NCBI RefSeq assembly: GCF_016888135.1 | Contig: NZ_JACSWB010000302.1 | Location: 1 to 61,982 of the forward strand | Direction: 5' to 3' | Length of the DNA stretch: 61,982 bases | Source of the DNA: Leptolyngbya sp. CCY15150 | GTDB taxonomy: Bacteria; Cyanobacteriota; Cyanobacteriia; RECH01 | Shown: positions 43,609 through 52,617 of the stretch, piece after piece | Layout: each line of letters starts with the position of its first letter | Position numbering within the stretch: position 1 is the stretch's first letter | Program-made: the position numbers and the translations under genes | Notes under the pieces: model-generated | Seen by the model: only the letters and a program-made list of their open reading frames with translations | Told to the model about the DNA's origin: nothing | The model's database searches: none

Positions 43609-45483
43609 ATGTGTAGTCATCCGGTTAGCTGTGTCCATGCGAACTTAGCTGCGGCAACGGTTCAGAAACCGATCGTCGTATCACTTGACACTACGGTGCA
43701 GGCTGCGATCGCGGCTATGAGTGGGGTGCGCGCCCAGTGCAGTTCTGATCGCAGCCAATCCCCAGACAATACCCTGCACTTGGAGGCCCGTTCCAGTTGT
43801 GTGGTCGTCGTGGAGCAGGATCGGGTGGTGGGTATCTTAACCGAGCGAGACGTCGTGCGCCTCAGCGCTCAGCAGCACCCCTTGGATCAGTTGCCCATTG
43901 CCCAGGTGATGACCCAGCCGGTGATCACCCTACGGGAATCAGATCTGATAGATTTATTCACCACCATCAACCTGCTGCAACAGCATCGTATTCGCCATGT
44001 GCCCATCGTGGACGATCAGGATTGCCTGATTGGCCTCGTCACCCATGAAAGCCTACGACAACTGACCCGCCCTGTAGATTTACTGCGGTTGCGGCTGGTG
44101 CAAGAGGTGATGACCTCGTCAGTACTCTGTGCCTCACCTGACAGTTCCATGCTAGAAATTGCTCGCCTGATGACCGAGCGGCGGGTGAGTTCCGTGGTCA
44201 TTACTGTCCCTGGCGGTAGTGCTGATGCCCCCTTTCACCGAGCCGTGGGGCTGCTCACCGAGCGTGATCTGGTTCAGTTCCAAGCCCTAGAGCTCAATTT
44301 ACCCACAACCTTAGCCCGAGAGGTGATGAGTAGTCCGGTGTTTACCATCACGCCCACAGAATCTCTGTGGACGGTGCAAAAGGTGATGGAACAGCAGTGG
44401 ATTCGCCGGGTCATTGTGGCTGGGGAGCAGGGAGAGTTGCTAGGTATCGTCACCCAAAGCAGCTTGCTGCAGGCTTTTAACCCGTTAGAGCTCTACAACC
44501 TAGCAGAGGTGCTAGAGAAAAAGGTAAACCGCTTAGAAGCAGAGCGGATTTCGCTGTTAGAAATTCGGGCGGCGGAGCTGGAGCGGCAGGTGGCAGAGCG
44601 CACCCAAACCATTCAGGTGCAGGCGGAGCGCGATCGCCTCATGGCCGGGTTATCCTCCCAAATCTTGGCATCCCTGGATGTGCAGGTGATTTTAGACACC
44701 ACGGTGCGGCAGGTGCGGAGAATTTTAGGCTGCGATCGCGTCAACATCTGGCGGTTTGAGGCAGAGTGGGCCAACGTGGTAGTAGCCGAGTCCACCACGT
44801 CTGATCTCTCCCTGATAGGAGAACATATTAACGACACCTGCTTTCGGGAAACCCAAGCGGAGATCTATCGCCAAGGACGAATTCGGGTCGTGCCCGATAT
44901 CTACGCCACCGAGATGTCGGACTGCCACCGCGACATGCTGACCCAGCTCCAGACCCGAGCCAAGATTTTGGTGCCCTTGTGCTGTGGAGATCAGCTATGG
45001 GGTCTGCTGAATGTGACCGAGATGCAGCCCCGCGACTGGCAACCGACGGAGGTTGAGTTTCTGCGATCGCTCTCCACACAATTGGCGATCGCCCTCCAGC
45101 AGGCCACTCGCCACCAACAGCTTCAGGACGAAATTCATGATCGCCAGCAAGCCGAACTGGAACTGGCCCGGCTCAATACCGAACTGGAAGCTCGGGTGGC
45201 TGAGCGCACCGCCGAACTGGAAGCCCGTGAAGCCCGCTACCGCGCCCTGATGGAGGGAGCCAGCGATGCCATTCTGCTAACCAATACCGAGGGATACCTG
45301 ATTGAAGCCAACCAAACAGCAGCGGATCTGTTGGGATACGACCGCCACGAGTTGGTGGGAATGCACTTCACCCAGCTTCATCCCCCAGACACCTTGCCCA
45401 CATTGACGCAAGCCTTTGAAGCTCTGATCAATCGGGAACACTCGGGAACCTTAAGCCTTGAGTTCCTGCGGCGAGGCGGTTGA
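43609..45483 (+). CDS. Hybrid sensor kinase, N-terminal part: CBS x4 - DXCF cyanobacteriochrome GAF - PAS (frame stops at TGA)
   Basis: The 624 residues begin with four CBS domains (about 8-90, 95-155, 162-230, 237-292), which bind adenosine ligands in other proteins. A coiled linker (about 300-340) and a bilin-binding GAF domain (about 343-498) follow. The GAF has D409-T-C411-F (the DXCF second cysteine) and C439-H440 (the canonical chromophore cysteine), 28 residues apart as in TePixJ. A second coil leads to a PAS domain (541-624). The frame stops at TGA 45481-45483 in mid-PAS, then continues in the same frame in the next entry. Alone this product would lack a kinase. Whether it is split, a pseudogene or an error is open. 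Confidence 0.85.
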   Translation: MCSHPVSCVHANLAAATVQKPIVVSLDTTVQAAIAAMSGVRAQCSSDRSQSPDNTLHLEARSSCVVVVEQDRVVGILTERDVVRLSAQQHPLDQLPIAQVMTQPVITLRESDLIDLFTTINLLQQHRIRHVPIVDDQDCLIGLVTHESLRQLTRPVDLLRLRLVQEVMTSSVLCASPDSSMLEIARLMTERRVSSVVITVPGGSADAPFHRAVGLLTERDLVQFQALELNLPTTLAREVMSSPVFTITPTESLWTVQKVMEQQWIRRVIVAGEQGELLGIVTQSSLLQAFNPLELYNLAEVLEKKVNRLEAERISLLEIRAAELERQVAERTQTIQVQAERDRLMAGLSSQILASLDVQVILDTTVRQVRRILGCDRVNIWRFEAEWANVVVAESTTSDLSLIGEHINDTCFRETQAEIYRQGRIRVVPDIYATEMSDCHRDMLTQLQTRAKILVPLCCGDQLWGLLNVTEMQPRDWQPTEVEFLRSLSTQLAIALQQATRHQQLQDEIHDRQQAELELARLNTELEARVAERTAELEAREARYRALMEGASDAILLTNTEGYLIEANQTAADLLGYDRHELVGMHFTQLHPPDTLPTLTQAFEALINREHSGTLSLEFLRRGG

Positions 45484-45506
45484 ATCCCTGTGGATTCAAC
45501 CGCCTC
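45473..45506. repeat. Perfect 15-bp inverted repeat spanning the in-frame TGA
   Basis: GAGGCGGTTGAATCC (45473-45487) is exactly complemented by GGATTCAACCGCCTC (45492-45506) around a CTGT loop. The stop TGA (45481-45483) is inside the left arm. The right arm encodes IPVDSTAS-type PAS consensus, so the right arm looks ancestral and the left arm altered. No T-run follows, so it is not a classical terminator. Confidence 0.9.
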
Positions 45507-48500
45507 CGTGATTAACGTAGGAGGAGAAACCATTGTCCAAGCCATCTTCCACGATATTCGCGATCGCAAGCACTACGAAGCCGCCCTACAAGAATCCCAA
45601 CAATTTCTGCAAACTATCTTAGACACCGTGCCCATCTCGGTATTTTGGAAAGATCGAACCTCCAACTACCTCGGGGGCAACCAGCGCTTTCTCCAACATG
45701 CAGCCCTCAGTTCCGTTTCAGAATTGGTGGACAAAACCGACTTGGATCTACCCTGGGGCGCAACGGAAGCGGAAGACTATCGCGCCAACGATCGCGCCGT
45801 CATCGAAAGTGGCAAGGCTAAACTTGGCCTTATCGAAACTCAGTACCAACAGGATGGCACGATCATCTGGGTTGAAACCAACAAACTCCCCCTGCGTAAT
45901 CTGGCCGGCGATGTTATTGGGGTTCTGGGCACCTATCAAGACATCACCGAACGTCACAACGCCAAAATTGCCTTACAACGCCAGTTGGCGTTAATCGAAG
46001 CCGCCGTGAATGGCATCGCCATCCTTGAAGATGGGCGTTACCTGTATCTCAACTCTTCCCATGCGGCATTGTTTGGCTATCCAAGTACGGAGGAACTGAT
46101 CGGCCAGAGTTGGCGAATTATGTACTCTCCTGAGGAACTAGCACGGTTTGATCAGGACATTTTGCCTGTTTTAGATGAGCGGAAGTCCTGGCAGGGAGAA
46201 GTGATCGCAACTCGCAAAGATGGCACAACCTTCCCTGAGCAGTTGTCACTGACGATCGCGGCAGATAACCTCCTGATTTGTGTTTGTGAGGATATTAGCG
46301 ATCGAAAACAGGCAGAACAGGCACTACGGGAGAGCGAACAGCGCTATGCCACGCTAGCTCAAGCGGCCCCTGTGGCCATTTTTCGCTTCGATCTTCAAGG
46401 ACAATGCATCTACGTCAACGAGCGCTGGAGCGACATGACTGGCAAACCGATCGCCTTTGCCATGGGCGATCGCTGGCTAGAAACCATCCATCCTGATGAT
46501 CGGGAGCGCAGCCAGACGGCAAGCCAGCAATGGTTGCAGTCCGGCGCGGCTATGCCATTTCAACATGAAGCTCGAATTTTGCGCGATGACGGCAGTATTG
46601 TCTGGTACTACTGTCAAATTGTTGTTGAAACCGATACGAACGGAAAACAGATTGGATACGTGGGCACGCTGACTGATATCAGCGATCGCCAAGCGGCAGA
46701 ACTAGCTCTCAACGATAGCGAAATCCGTTTTCGGCGAGTGTTTGAGTCCAACGTAGTGGGAATGATGTTTACCGACTTTGGCGGTCAGGTCACAGATGCA
46801 AACGATCGCTTCCTAGACCTCATTGGCTACAGCCGGGCTGACTTAGAAGCCCATCGCATCAACTGGACACAGATCACCCCTCCAGAGTATGTGGAATCTG
46901 ACCAGCGGGCGATCGCTCAGTTAATGCGCTATGGAGAGATCTTGCCTTGGGAGAAGGAGTATCTGCGTCCCGATGGTCGTCGCGTCGCGGTCTTGATCGG
47001 CGTCGCCTTGCTCTCTAAGCATGATGGTCGCTGTGTTTATGCTGTGGTGGACATTAGCGATCGCAAGCAATCAGAAAATGCCCTGCGGGAAAGTGAAGAA
47101 AAGTTTCGCCAACTTGCCGAAGTGGTCGATGCGGTCTTTTGGATTTTGCATCTGAATCGCGCTGATCGGGTCTACGTTAGCCCTGCCTACGAGCGGATTT
47201 GGGGTCGTCCCTGCACCGAACTCTACGTGACGCCTGATGCCTGGCTTGAAATGATTCATGCTGAAGACCAGGAGCGAGTGTTAGCGGCTATTCCCAAACA
47301 AATCCAAGGTACCTTCGACGAAGAATATCGAATTATTCGCCCCGATGGCATCCAGCGCTGGATTCATGATCGGGCCTTCCCCATCCGCAATGCCCAGGGC
47401 GAGATTTACCGTCTAGCCGGTATTGCTGAAGATATTACTGAGCGCAAATACAGTGAAGAAATTATTCGTCAGCAAGCAGCACGAGAAACCGTCCTGCGGG
47501 AGATCAGCCAGCGTATTCGCCAATCCCTCGACCTACAGACCATTTTTGACACCGCCTGTCAGGAAATTCGCACCTGCCTGCAAGCCGATCGGGTGGGCAT
47601 TTTCAAGCTTGACCCCAACTCTGGCTACAACGACGGCGAATTTGTGGCGGAGTCGGTGGTCAACGGCTTCCCTTCCGTGGTGGCCATGCGGGTGCATGAC
47701 CACTGCTTTGGTGAAAACTATGCCAGCCTCTATGCCCAAGGGCGCTACTACGTCGTAGACGACATCTACCGGAATGGCTTAGAGACCTGCCATACCAACA
47801 TTTTGAGCGAGTTTCAGGTGCGGGCCAACTTGGTCATGCCCTTGCTCTGCAACGATCAGTTGTGGGGGCTACTGTGCATTCACCAATGCGACGGCCCTCG
47901 CCATTGGCACCAGCCTGAAATTGATCTAGGACAGCAACTGGCCAACCAGTTGGCGATCGCCATCCAGCAGGCCATTCTCTACAAGCAACTCCAGGCCGAA
48001 TTGCAGGAACGCCAGCGAGCAGAGGCCACTATCACCCAGCAACTGCGGCAGCAAACGGCCCTAGAGCTGATTCTGCAACAGATTCGGCAGTCCCTGAATT
48101 TGCCAGAACTGTTGGCGATCGCTACCCAGCAGGTGCAGGAACTGCTGGGTAGCGATCGGGTGATCGTGTTTCAGGTTTGCCACGATGACCACAGCCAGAT
48201 CGTTGAGGAGGCCGTTGCCCCCGACTTGCCCCGCCTTAAATCTATGCACTGGGGGGATGAAGTCTGGTCTCCAGAGATTCTAGAACACTACTGGCAGGGA
48301 CAGCCCCGGATTGTGCCAGACGTGATGGACGACATCTGGACAGGTTGTTTGGTGGACTATTCCCAGACCGGACAGATCCAGTCCAAAATTGTCGCCCCAA
48401 TTCTCCAAGAACTGCACGATTCCGAAGTCCATCGCTGGGTGTCTCCCGAGAGCAACAATAAACTGTGGGGAGTGCTAGTGGTTCATGCCTGCCATACCCG

Positions 48501-49821
48501 GCGGGTCTGGCATCAAGACGAGGCCCAGCTTTTGCAGCAAATTGCCAACCAACTAGCGATCGCCATCCAGCAATCCCATCTGTTTGAGCAGTTGCAGCAA
48601 GAACTCACCGAGCGCCAGTTGACCCAACAGCAGCTCACCGAACGTAACCAGGAACTGCTCCGTGCCACCCGCCTCAAGGATGAATTCTTGGCCAACATGA
48701 GCCACGAACTTCGTACCCCGCTCAATGCCATTCTGGGTATGTCTGAAGGCTTGCAGGATGATGTTTTTGGCCCGGTAAATGCAGAACAAATTAGAGCATT
48801 GCAAACCATCGAGCGTAGCGGCCTGCATCTCCTAGAGTTGATCAACGACATTTTGGACGTTGCCAAGATTGAGGCTGGACAAGTTGAACTAGACTGTCAA
48901 CCTACAGCGATCGCTAACCTCTGCCAATCCAGCTTGTCCTTCATCAAACAGCAAGCGCTCAACAAGCGTATCCAACTAGCGGTTAACTTACCTTTAAGCC
49001 TGCCGGATATTATCCTAGATGAACGGCGCATCCGCCAAGTGTTGATCAACCTGCTCAATAACGCCGTCAAATTTACCCCTGAGGGTGGACGTATTACCCT
49101 AGAGGTTTCTCACTGGTCTCACAGTCGAGAGGATGAATCTCAGACGTATCTTCGTTTTTCAATTAGCGACACCGGGATCGGCATTAGCCCGGATGATATC
49201 CAGAAACTCTTCCAACCCTTTGTGCAAATTGATAGCGCCCTCAACCGCAGATATCAAGGTACAGGATTGGGGCTAGCGCTAGTGAAGCAGATCGTTGATC
49301 TTCACCATGGGCAGGTTAGGCTCACCAGTGAGCTGGGCGTTGGCAGTTGCTTTACAGTTGATTTACCCTACCTATCGGCCTCATGTGACGGAAGTACCAT
49401 TGACCCAGATCCACCTGCCCCATCTTCCATGGTGCATTCATCCCCGCTGATTCTCCTAGCGGAGGATAATGAAGCGAATATTAGAACCATTGCAAGTTAT
49501 CTGCGTGCCAAGGGGTATCAACTCATATTAGCTAGAAATGGACAGGAGGCCATTGCTCTGGCTCAGTCTGAATGCCCTAATATTATCTTGATGGATATTC
49601 AGATGCCAGAAATGGATGGATTAGAGGCTATGCAGACCATTCGTCGCTATCCCCAGCTAACAGAGGTGCCGATCATTGCCCTGACCTCCCTAGCCATGGA
49701 AGGCGATCGCGATCGCTGCATAGCCGCCGGAGCCAATGACTACTTGAGTAAACCTGTCAAACTCAAACAGTTACTCATGGCTATCCAAAACCAGTTGAAC
49801 CTAGGAAAGGAGCCATCATGA
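45490..49821 (+). CDS. Hybrid sensor kinase, C-terminal part: PAS x5 - GAF(DXCF) - GAF - HisKA - HATPase - REC
   Basis: This is in the same frame as the upstream part. It first completes the broken PAS (1-28), then has PAS domains at about 36-155, 163-275, 280-402, 408-527 and 535-655. A second cyanobacteriochrome GAF (about 663-830) has D737-H-C739-F and C767-H768, again 28 apart. A third GAF (about 855-1030) keeps a cysteine (C953, followed by Leu) at the canonical position but lacks DXCF. The kinase core follows: HisKA with H1072 (MSHELRTPLNA), HATPase with N-box NLLNNAVKF and G-box YQGTGLGLAL, then REC (about 1319-1437) with D1369. The GTG at 45490 has no ribosome site, so independent translation is doubtful. 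Confidence 0.87.
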   Translation: MDSTASVINVGGETIVQAIFHDIRDRKHYEAALQESQQFLQTILDTVPISVFWKDRTSNYLGGNQRFLQHAALSSVSELVDKTDLDLPWGATEAEDYRANDRAVIESGKAKLGLIETQYQQDGTIIWVETNKLPLRNLAGDVIGVLGTYQDITERHNAKIALQRQLALIEAAVNGIAILEDGRYLYLNSSHAALFGYPSTEELIGQSWRIMYSPEELARFDQDILPVLDERKSWQGEVIATRKDGTTFPEQLSLTIAADNLLICVCEDISDRKQAEQALRESEQRYATLAQAAPVAIFRFDLQGQCIYVNERWSDMTGKPIAFAMGDRWLETIHPDDRERSQTASQQWLQSGAAMPFQHEARILRDDGSIVWYYCQIVVETDTNGKQIGYVGTLTDISDRQAAELALNDSEIRFRRVFESNVVGMMFTDFGGQVTDANDRFLDLIGYSRADLEAHRINWTQITPPEYVESDQRAIAQLMRYGEILPWEKEYLRPDGRRVAVLIGVALLSKHDGRCVYAVVDISDRKQSENALRESEEKFRQLAEVVDAVFWILHLNRADRVYVSPAYERIWGRPCTELYVTPDAWLEMIHAEDQERVLAAIPKQIQGTFDEEYRIIRPDGIQRWIHDRAFPIRNAQGEIYRLAGIAEDITERKYSEEIIRQQAARETVLREISQRIRQSLDLQTIFDTACQEIRTCLQADRVGIFKLDPNSGYNDGEFVAESVVNGFPSVVAMRVHDHCFGENYASLYAQGRYYVVDDIYRNGLETCHTNILSEFQVRANLVMPLLCNDQLWGLLCIHQCDGPRHWHQPEIDLGQQLANQLAIAIQQAILYKQLQAELQERQRAEATITQQLRQQTALELILQQIRQSLNLPELLAIATQQVQELLGSDRVIVFQVCHDDHSQIVEEAVAPDLPRLKSMHWGDEVWSPEILEHYWQGQPRIVPDVMDDIWTGCLVDYSQTGQIQSKIVAPILQELHDSEVHRWVSPESNNKLWGVLVVHACHTRRVWHQDEAQLLQQIANQLAIAIQQSHLFEQLQQELTERQLTQQQLTERNQELLRATRLKDEFLANMSHELRTPLNAILGMSEGLQDDVFGPVNAEQIRALQTIERSGLHLLELINDILDVAKIEAGQVELDCQPTAIANLCQSSLSFIKQQALNKRIQLAVNLPLSLPDIILDERRIRQVLINLLNNAVKFTPEGGRITLEVSHWSHSREDESQTYLRFSISDTGIGISPDDIQKLFQPFVQIDSALNRRYQGTGLGLALVKQIVDLHHGQVRLTSELGVGSCFTVDLPYLSASCDGSTIDPDPPAPSSMVHSSPLILLAEDNEANIRTIASYLRAKGYQLILARNGQEAIALAQSECPNIILMDIQMPEMDGLEAMQTIRRYPQLTEVPIIALTSLAMEGDRDRCIAAGANDYLSKPVKLKQLLMAIQNQLNLGKEPS

Positions 49822-50936
49822 AACCAGTATCTATCTTAGTTGTTGATGATGAAGCTGACAATTTTGATGTCGTTGAAACGCTTTTAAGTCATCCACTTTA
49901 TGAAGAATTCCAGGCCGAATGCTATCAATTACATTATGCAGATAGTGGACAAGAGGCGATCGCCCTCTTAGGGATATGTAAACCAGATCTGATTTTACTG
50001 GATGTGATGATGCCAGAGATGGATGGTATCGAAGTCTGTCGATACATCAAATCCCAAAAACAATGGCAGGCCGTCCCGATTATTATGGTGACGGCCCTCA
50101 ACTCTAAAGCAGATCTAGCTCGTTGTTTATCGGCGGGAGCAGATGATTTCATTAGTAAACCCGTCAACAGTACTGAGCTGCAGGCCCGGGTGCATTCTAT
50201 GCTGCGCATTAAGCATCAGCATGATGATTTACAGAATCTGCTAGAACTCCGCGAAGATATGGTTAAAATGATTATCCATGATCTACGTAATCCTCTCAGC
50301 AGCGTCATCCTAGGCATTGATATATTAAAAAATATTGACTGTTCACCCGAGAAGCTGCACAAGCGTCTAGATGATATCTACGAGTCAGCTTTATCTCTTC
50401 AGAGGTTGATTGATGATCTCTTACACATGTCGTTGTTAGAGTCTGGCGTTATCCGCCTCAATTATCAAGAGGTTGACCTCGGTGAGCTAGTTCAGTCTGT
50501 CATCCAAAACTTTGAAGCGATCGCCTGCCAAAAACGACTGACTATTTTGGGGCAAGTATCCAACGCACCCAAGCAACCCGTCTCCATCGATCGCAACATG
50601 ATCCATCGAATGCTGGATAACCTGCTGTCCAATGCCATTAAGTTCTCACCTATGGATGGTGAGATCCAGATGACGGTAGTCTCTTGGGACGACGCTTGTA
50701 AGATTCAGGTGATCGACTCTGGGCCAGGCGTCTCCGAGACCCTTCAGGATCGGATCTTTGAAAAGTATGAAGTTGGCACGCTTATGGATCATGTAGATCA
50801 AATTGGCTTAGGGCTAGCTTTTTGTAAGATGGTCGTGGAAGCCCATGGCGGTACTATTGGCGTGCAGTCAGCGCCATCAGCAGGCACGGTTTTTGAAGTC
50901 ATTCTTCCCACGGAAGCATCCATGGCGATCGCCTGA
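49818..50936 (+). CDS. Response regulator-histidine kinase (REC-HisKA-HATPase)
   Basis: The 372-aa protein has an N-terminal REC domain with phospho-acceptor D62 (LILLDVMMPEMDG) and conserved Lys in SKPV. HisKA follows with H154 (MIIHDLRNPLSS), then a HATPase domain (NLLSNAIKFS, GLGLAFCKMV). It has no sensor or membrane domain, so it should act downstream of another kinase. Its ATG overlaps the stop of the upstream hybrid kinase by 4 bp (ATGA), which indicates translational coupling and a phosphorelay partner. The start has AGGAG upstream in the kinase coding sequence. Confidence 0.92.
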   Translation: MKPVSILVVDDEADNFDVVETLLSHPLYEEFQAECYQLHYADSGQEAIALLGICKPDLILLDVMMPEMDGIEVCRYIKSQKQWQAVPIIMVTALNSKADLARCLSAGADDFISKPVNSTELQARVHSMLRIKHQHDDLQNLLELREDMVKMIIHDLRNPLSSVILGIDILKNIDCSPEKLHKRLDDIYESALSLQRLIDDLLHMSLLESGVIRLNYQEVDLGELVQSVIQNFEAIACQKRLTILGQVSNAPKQPVSIDRNMIHRMLDNLLSNAIKFSPMDGEIQMTVVSWDDACKIQVIDSGPGVSETLQDRIFEKYEVGTLMDHVDQIGLGLAFCKMVVEAHGGTIGVQSAPSAGTVFEVILPTEASMAIA

Positions 50937-50963
50937 TTGCCATAGCGTTCCCAGCGACACCAT

Positions 50964-51593
50964 CTAAACCCGAGCTGTCGCCACTAACACGATACCGACA
51001 GCTATCATGACACTGCCCGCTAGCCAGTTGAGCGATCGCCTCACCTTCACACTCACCAGCAATCTAGCCCTATCTGCCAGAATGGCATAACCCAGTTTCA
51101 CCCCGCCCACCGACAGAATTGCCGTAGCAATAATGATGCCAGCGTCTACATAGGAAACCTTCGATAGATCAAGAAAAGCTGGGAAGAAACCCAAATAGAA
51201 GAAAATCGCCTTCTGATCCGCCAAGGTAATCAGCAGTCCCGTCAAAAAGCTAGATAAGTGCGATGACGGAATTGCCTCCCCAAGCTCTAGACTGACAGGC
51301 TTTGATCGGAATAGCTGAACTCCTATCAAAATCAGATAAGCAGCTCCCAGATATTTGATCAGAACAAAGAACGGGCCTATTGCCTCGATCAGCAGAGATA
51401 AGCCTAAAATGGCAATCAATATAAAAATAACATCACCTAGCACAACCCCAAGCGCCGTCAATGCTCCGTGAATCAATCCAGAGGTGGCGGCTCGGGTCGA
51501 AACGGCTAAGACACTGACACTAGGAATCGATGCCAAGACGACCATAGCGCCAAACAGAGCCAGGACATTGCCCAGGGTGATAGTGCTTTGCAT
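50964..51593 (-). CDS. LysE-family amino-acid exporter
   Basis: An inner-membrane translocator with about six hydrophobic helices in 209 aa. The N-terminal block NVLALFGAMVVLASIPSVSV and TSGLIHGALTALGVVLGD are family marks; GVQLFRSKP closes the first half, and a long hydrophilic loop follows. The exported substrate (Lys, Thr, homoserine or other) is unknown. It is convergent with the kinase operon. Confidence 0.88.
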   Translation of the reverse strand: MQSTITLGNVLALFGAMVVLASIPSVSVLAVSTRAATSGLIHGALTALGVVLGDVIFILIAILGLSLLIEAIGPFFVLIKYLGAAYLILIGVQLFRSKPVSLELGEAIPSSHLSSFLTGLLITLADQKAIFFYLGFFPAFLDLSKVSYVDAGIIIATAILSVGGVKLGYAILADRARLLVSVKVRRSLNWLAGSVMIAVGIVLVATARV

Positions 51594-51719
51594 GATTGGG
51601 ATAGGATGATGGAATCATGAACCTGAGCCCAAGCTACCATAATACGTAGGTGAACTCAATGAAATGAAGCTATATTGCCGGGTTTCAGCTTCGCTCAATC
51701 CTCTTCTCATCAGCACAAC

Positions 51720-51753
51720 GGTACGTTACGGCTTTGCCTAACAGATCCCTACG
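51720..51753. repeat. Dispersed repeat, second copy of the 27387-27420 element
   Basis: The 34-base segment GGTACGTTACGGCTTTGCCT... aligns with the one at 27387-27420 at 26 of 34 positions without gaps. The pattern GGTGCGTTACGGC...CTACG is widespread in cyanobacterial intergenic DNA and resembles a decayed transposon end or REP element. Confidence 0.5.
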
Positions 51754-51789
51754 TCGCAGCTTATTTAACACTATTGGATAAATATCCAT

Positions 51790-51829
51790 AAAAAAGAGGG
51801 GCGAGGAGCTGTAGTCCTCGTCGCACCTC
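51790..51829 (-). terminator. Terminator of the second Crp/Fnr gene
   Basis: On the minus strand the imperfect stem GAGGTGCGACGAGGA / TCCTCGCCCCTC is followed directly by TTTTTT (51790-51795). It lies about 50 bp beyond the stop of the 51880-52524 gene. Confidence 0.7.
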
Positions 51830-51879
51830 ATAGCCCAACCTGATAGTTTTACTGAAAAATCTGAAAAATCTGAATATTC

Positions 51880-52524
51880 TTACCTAGACTCTTGAGATAA
51901 AAGGGGACTACATACAACTAGATGGCGCTGTCGATCGATCATGATCCAACCTTCCTCTCGCAGTTGGGTGAGCAGGCGCGTCACGGTTACCCGAGTGGTG
52001 CCAATAGCATTGGCAAGCTGTTGATGGGTGAGCCGCACACCCACGCGAGTTCCTGCTTCACAGGGCTGCCCCACTTGCTGGGTCAACAATAGGATCAAAT
52101 GACGTAGGCGATCTTCGACCCGACGATAGCCCACCATAGCTAGGATCGCCTCGGTTTGCTGGAGACGCCGAGCTACATGGCGGAAGATACCTTGCGCAAG
52201 GGCGGGAGATTGCTCAACCTCAGCCAAGGTCAGACGCATGAGATCTACATCCGATAGGGCGATCGCTTGATAGGGGCGAATGAGGGTGAGCGGCAAGCCA
52301 AAGGGCATAGATGAGCAAGCCAACCCCAGCAGCGACTCGTCACCGCTATCGTAGAGCGTTCCTAACTGAACCACTCCACGGCAGACCACCCAGATTTCAT
52401 CTGGCTTCATGTCAATGGTCTGACCGCTGGTGTAAGGGTATAGACTTCGTCCCTGATAGAGTTCTTCAAGCAACTGACGCAGGTCAGCTTGGAGCGGCGC
52501 TTCTAGAACCGGGGAATGAAGCAT
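51880..52524 (-). CDS. Crp/Fnr-family regulator, NtcA-like HTH
   Basis: The 214-aa chain has an effector beta-barrel (about 20-115), a dimerisation helix, and a winged helix at about 160-205. The recognition segment RLTHQQLANAIGTTRVTVTRLL closely resembles the NtcA HTH. The barrel is divergent, with no clear cyclic-nucleotide phosphate cassette and no 2-oxoglutarate set that I can identify. It is probably an NtcA paralogue with another ligand. A strong terminator follows. The target is unknown. A palindromic site is not evident upstream. Confidence 0.88.
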   Translation of the reverse strand: MLHSPVLEAPLQADLRQLLEELYQGRSLYPYTSGQTIDMKPDEIWVVCRGVVQLGTLYDSGDESLLGLACSSMPFGLPLTLIRPYQAIALSDVDLMRLTLAEVEQSPALAQGIFRHVARRLQQTEAILAMVGYRRVEDRLRHLILLLTQQVGQPCEAGTRVGVRLTHQQLANAIGTTRVTVTRLLTQLREEGWIMIDRQRHLVVCSPLLSQESR

Positions 52525-52617
52525 AGTAACTATAATCTCGAAACGCTGGCTTCACTATAGAAGGCTCGATTAAAGGGTAGGTAATTGTAAGGTTGGGGTT
52601 TGGTTAAGGTTTGGCAA

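Noticed and set aside
45473-45506. The TGA with a hairpin as a selenocysteine codon with SECIS
   Set aside because: A bacterial SECIS lies just after the UGA, but here the UGA is inside the stem. PAS domains have no redox Sec site, no selA/selB/selC is visible, and cyanobacteria generally lack the pathway.
45490-49821. The second half as an independent gene starting at GTG 45490
   Set aside because: It begins in mid-PAS, has no ribosome site, and the residues before it continue the PAS consensus in the same frame.
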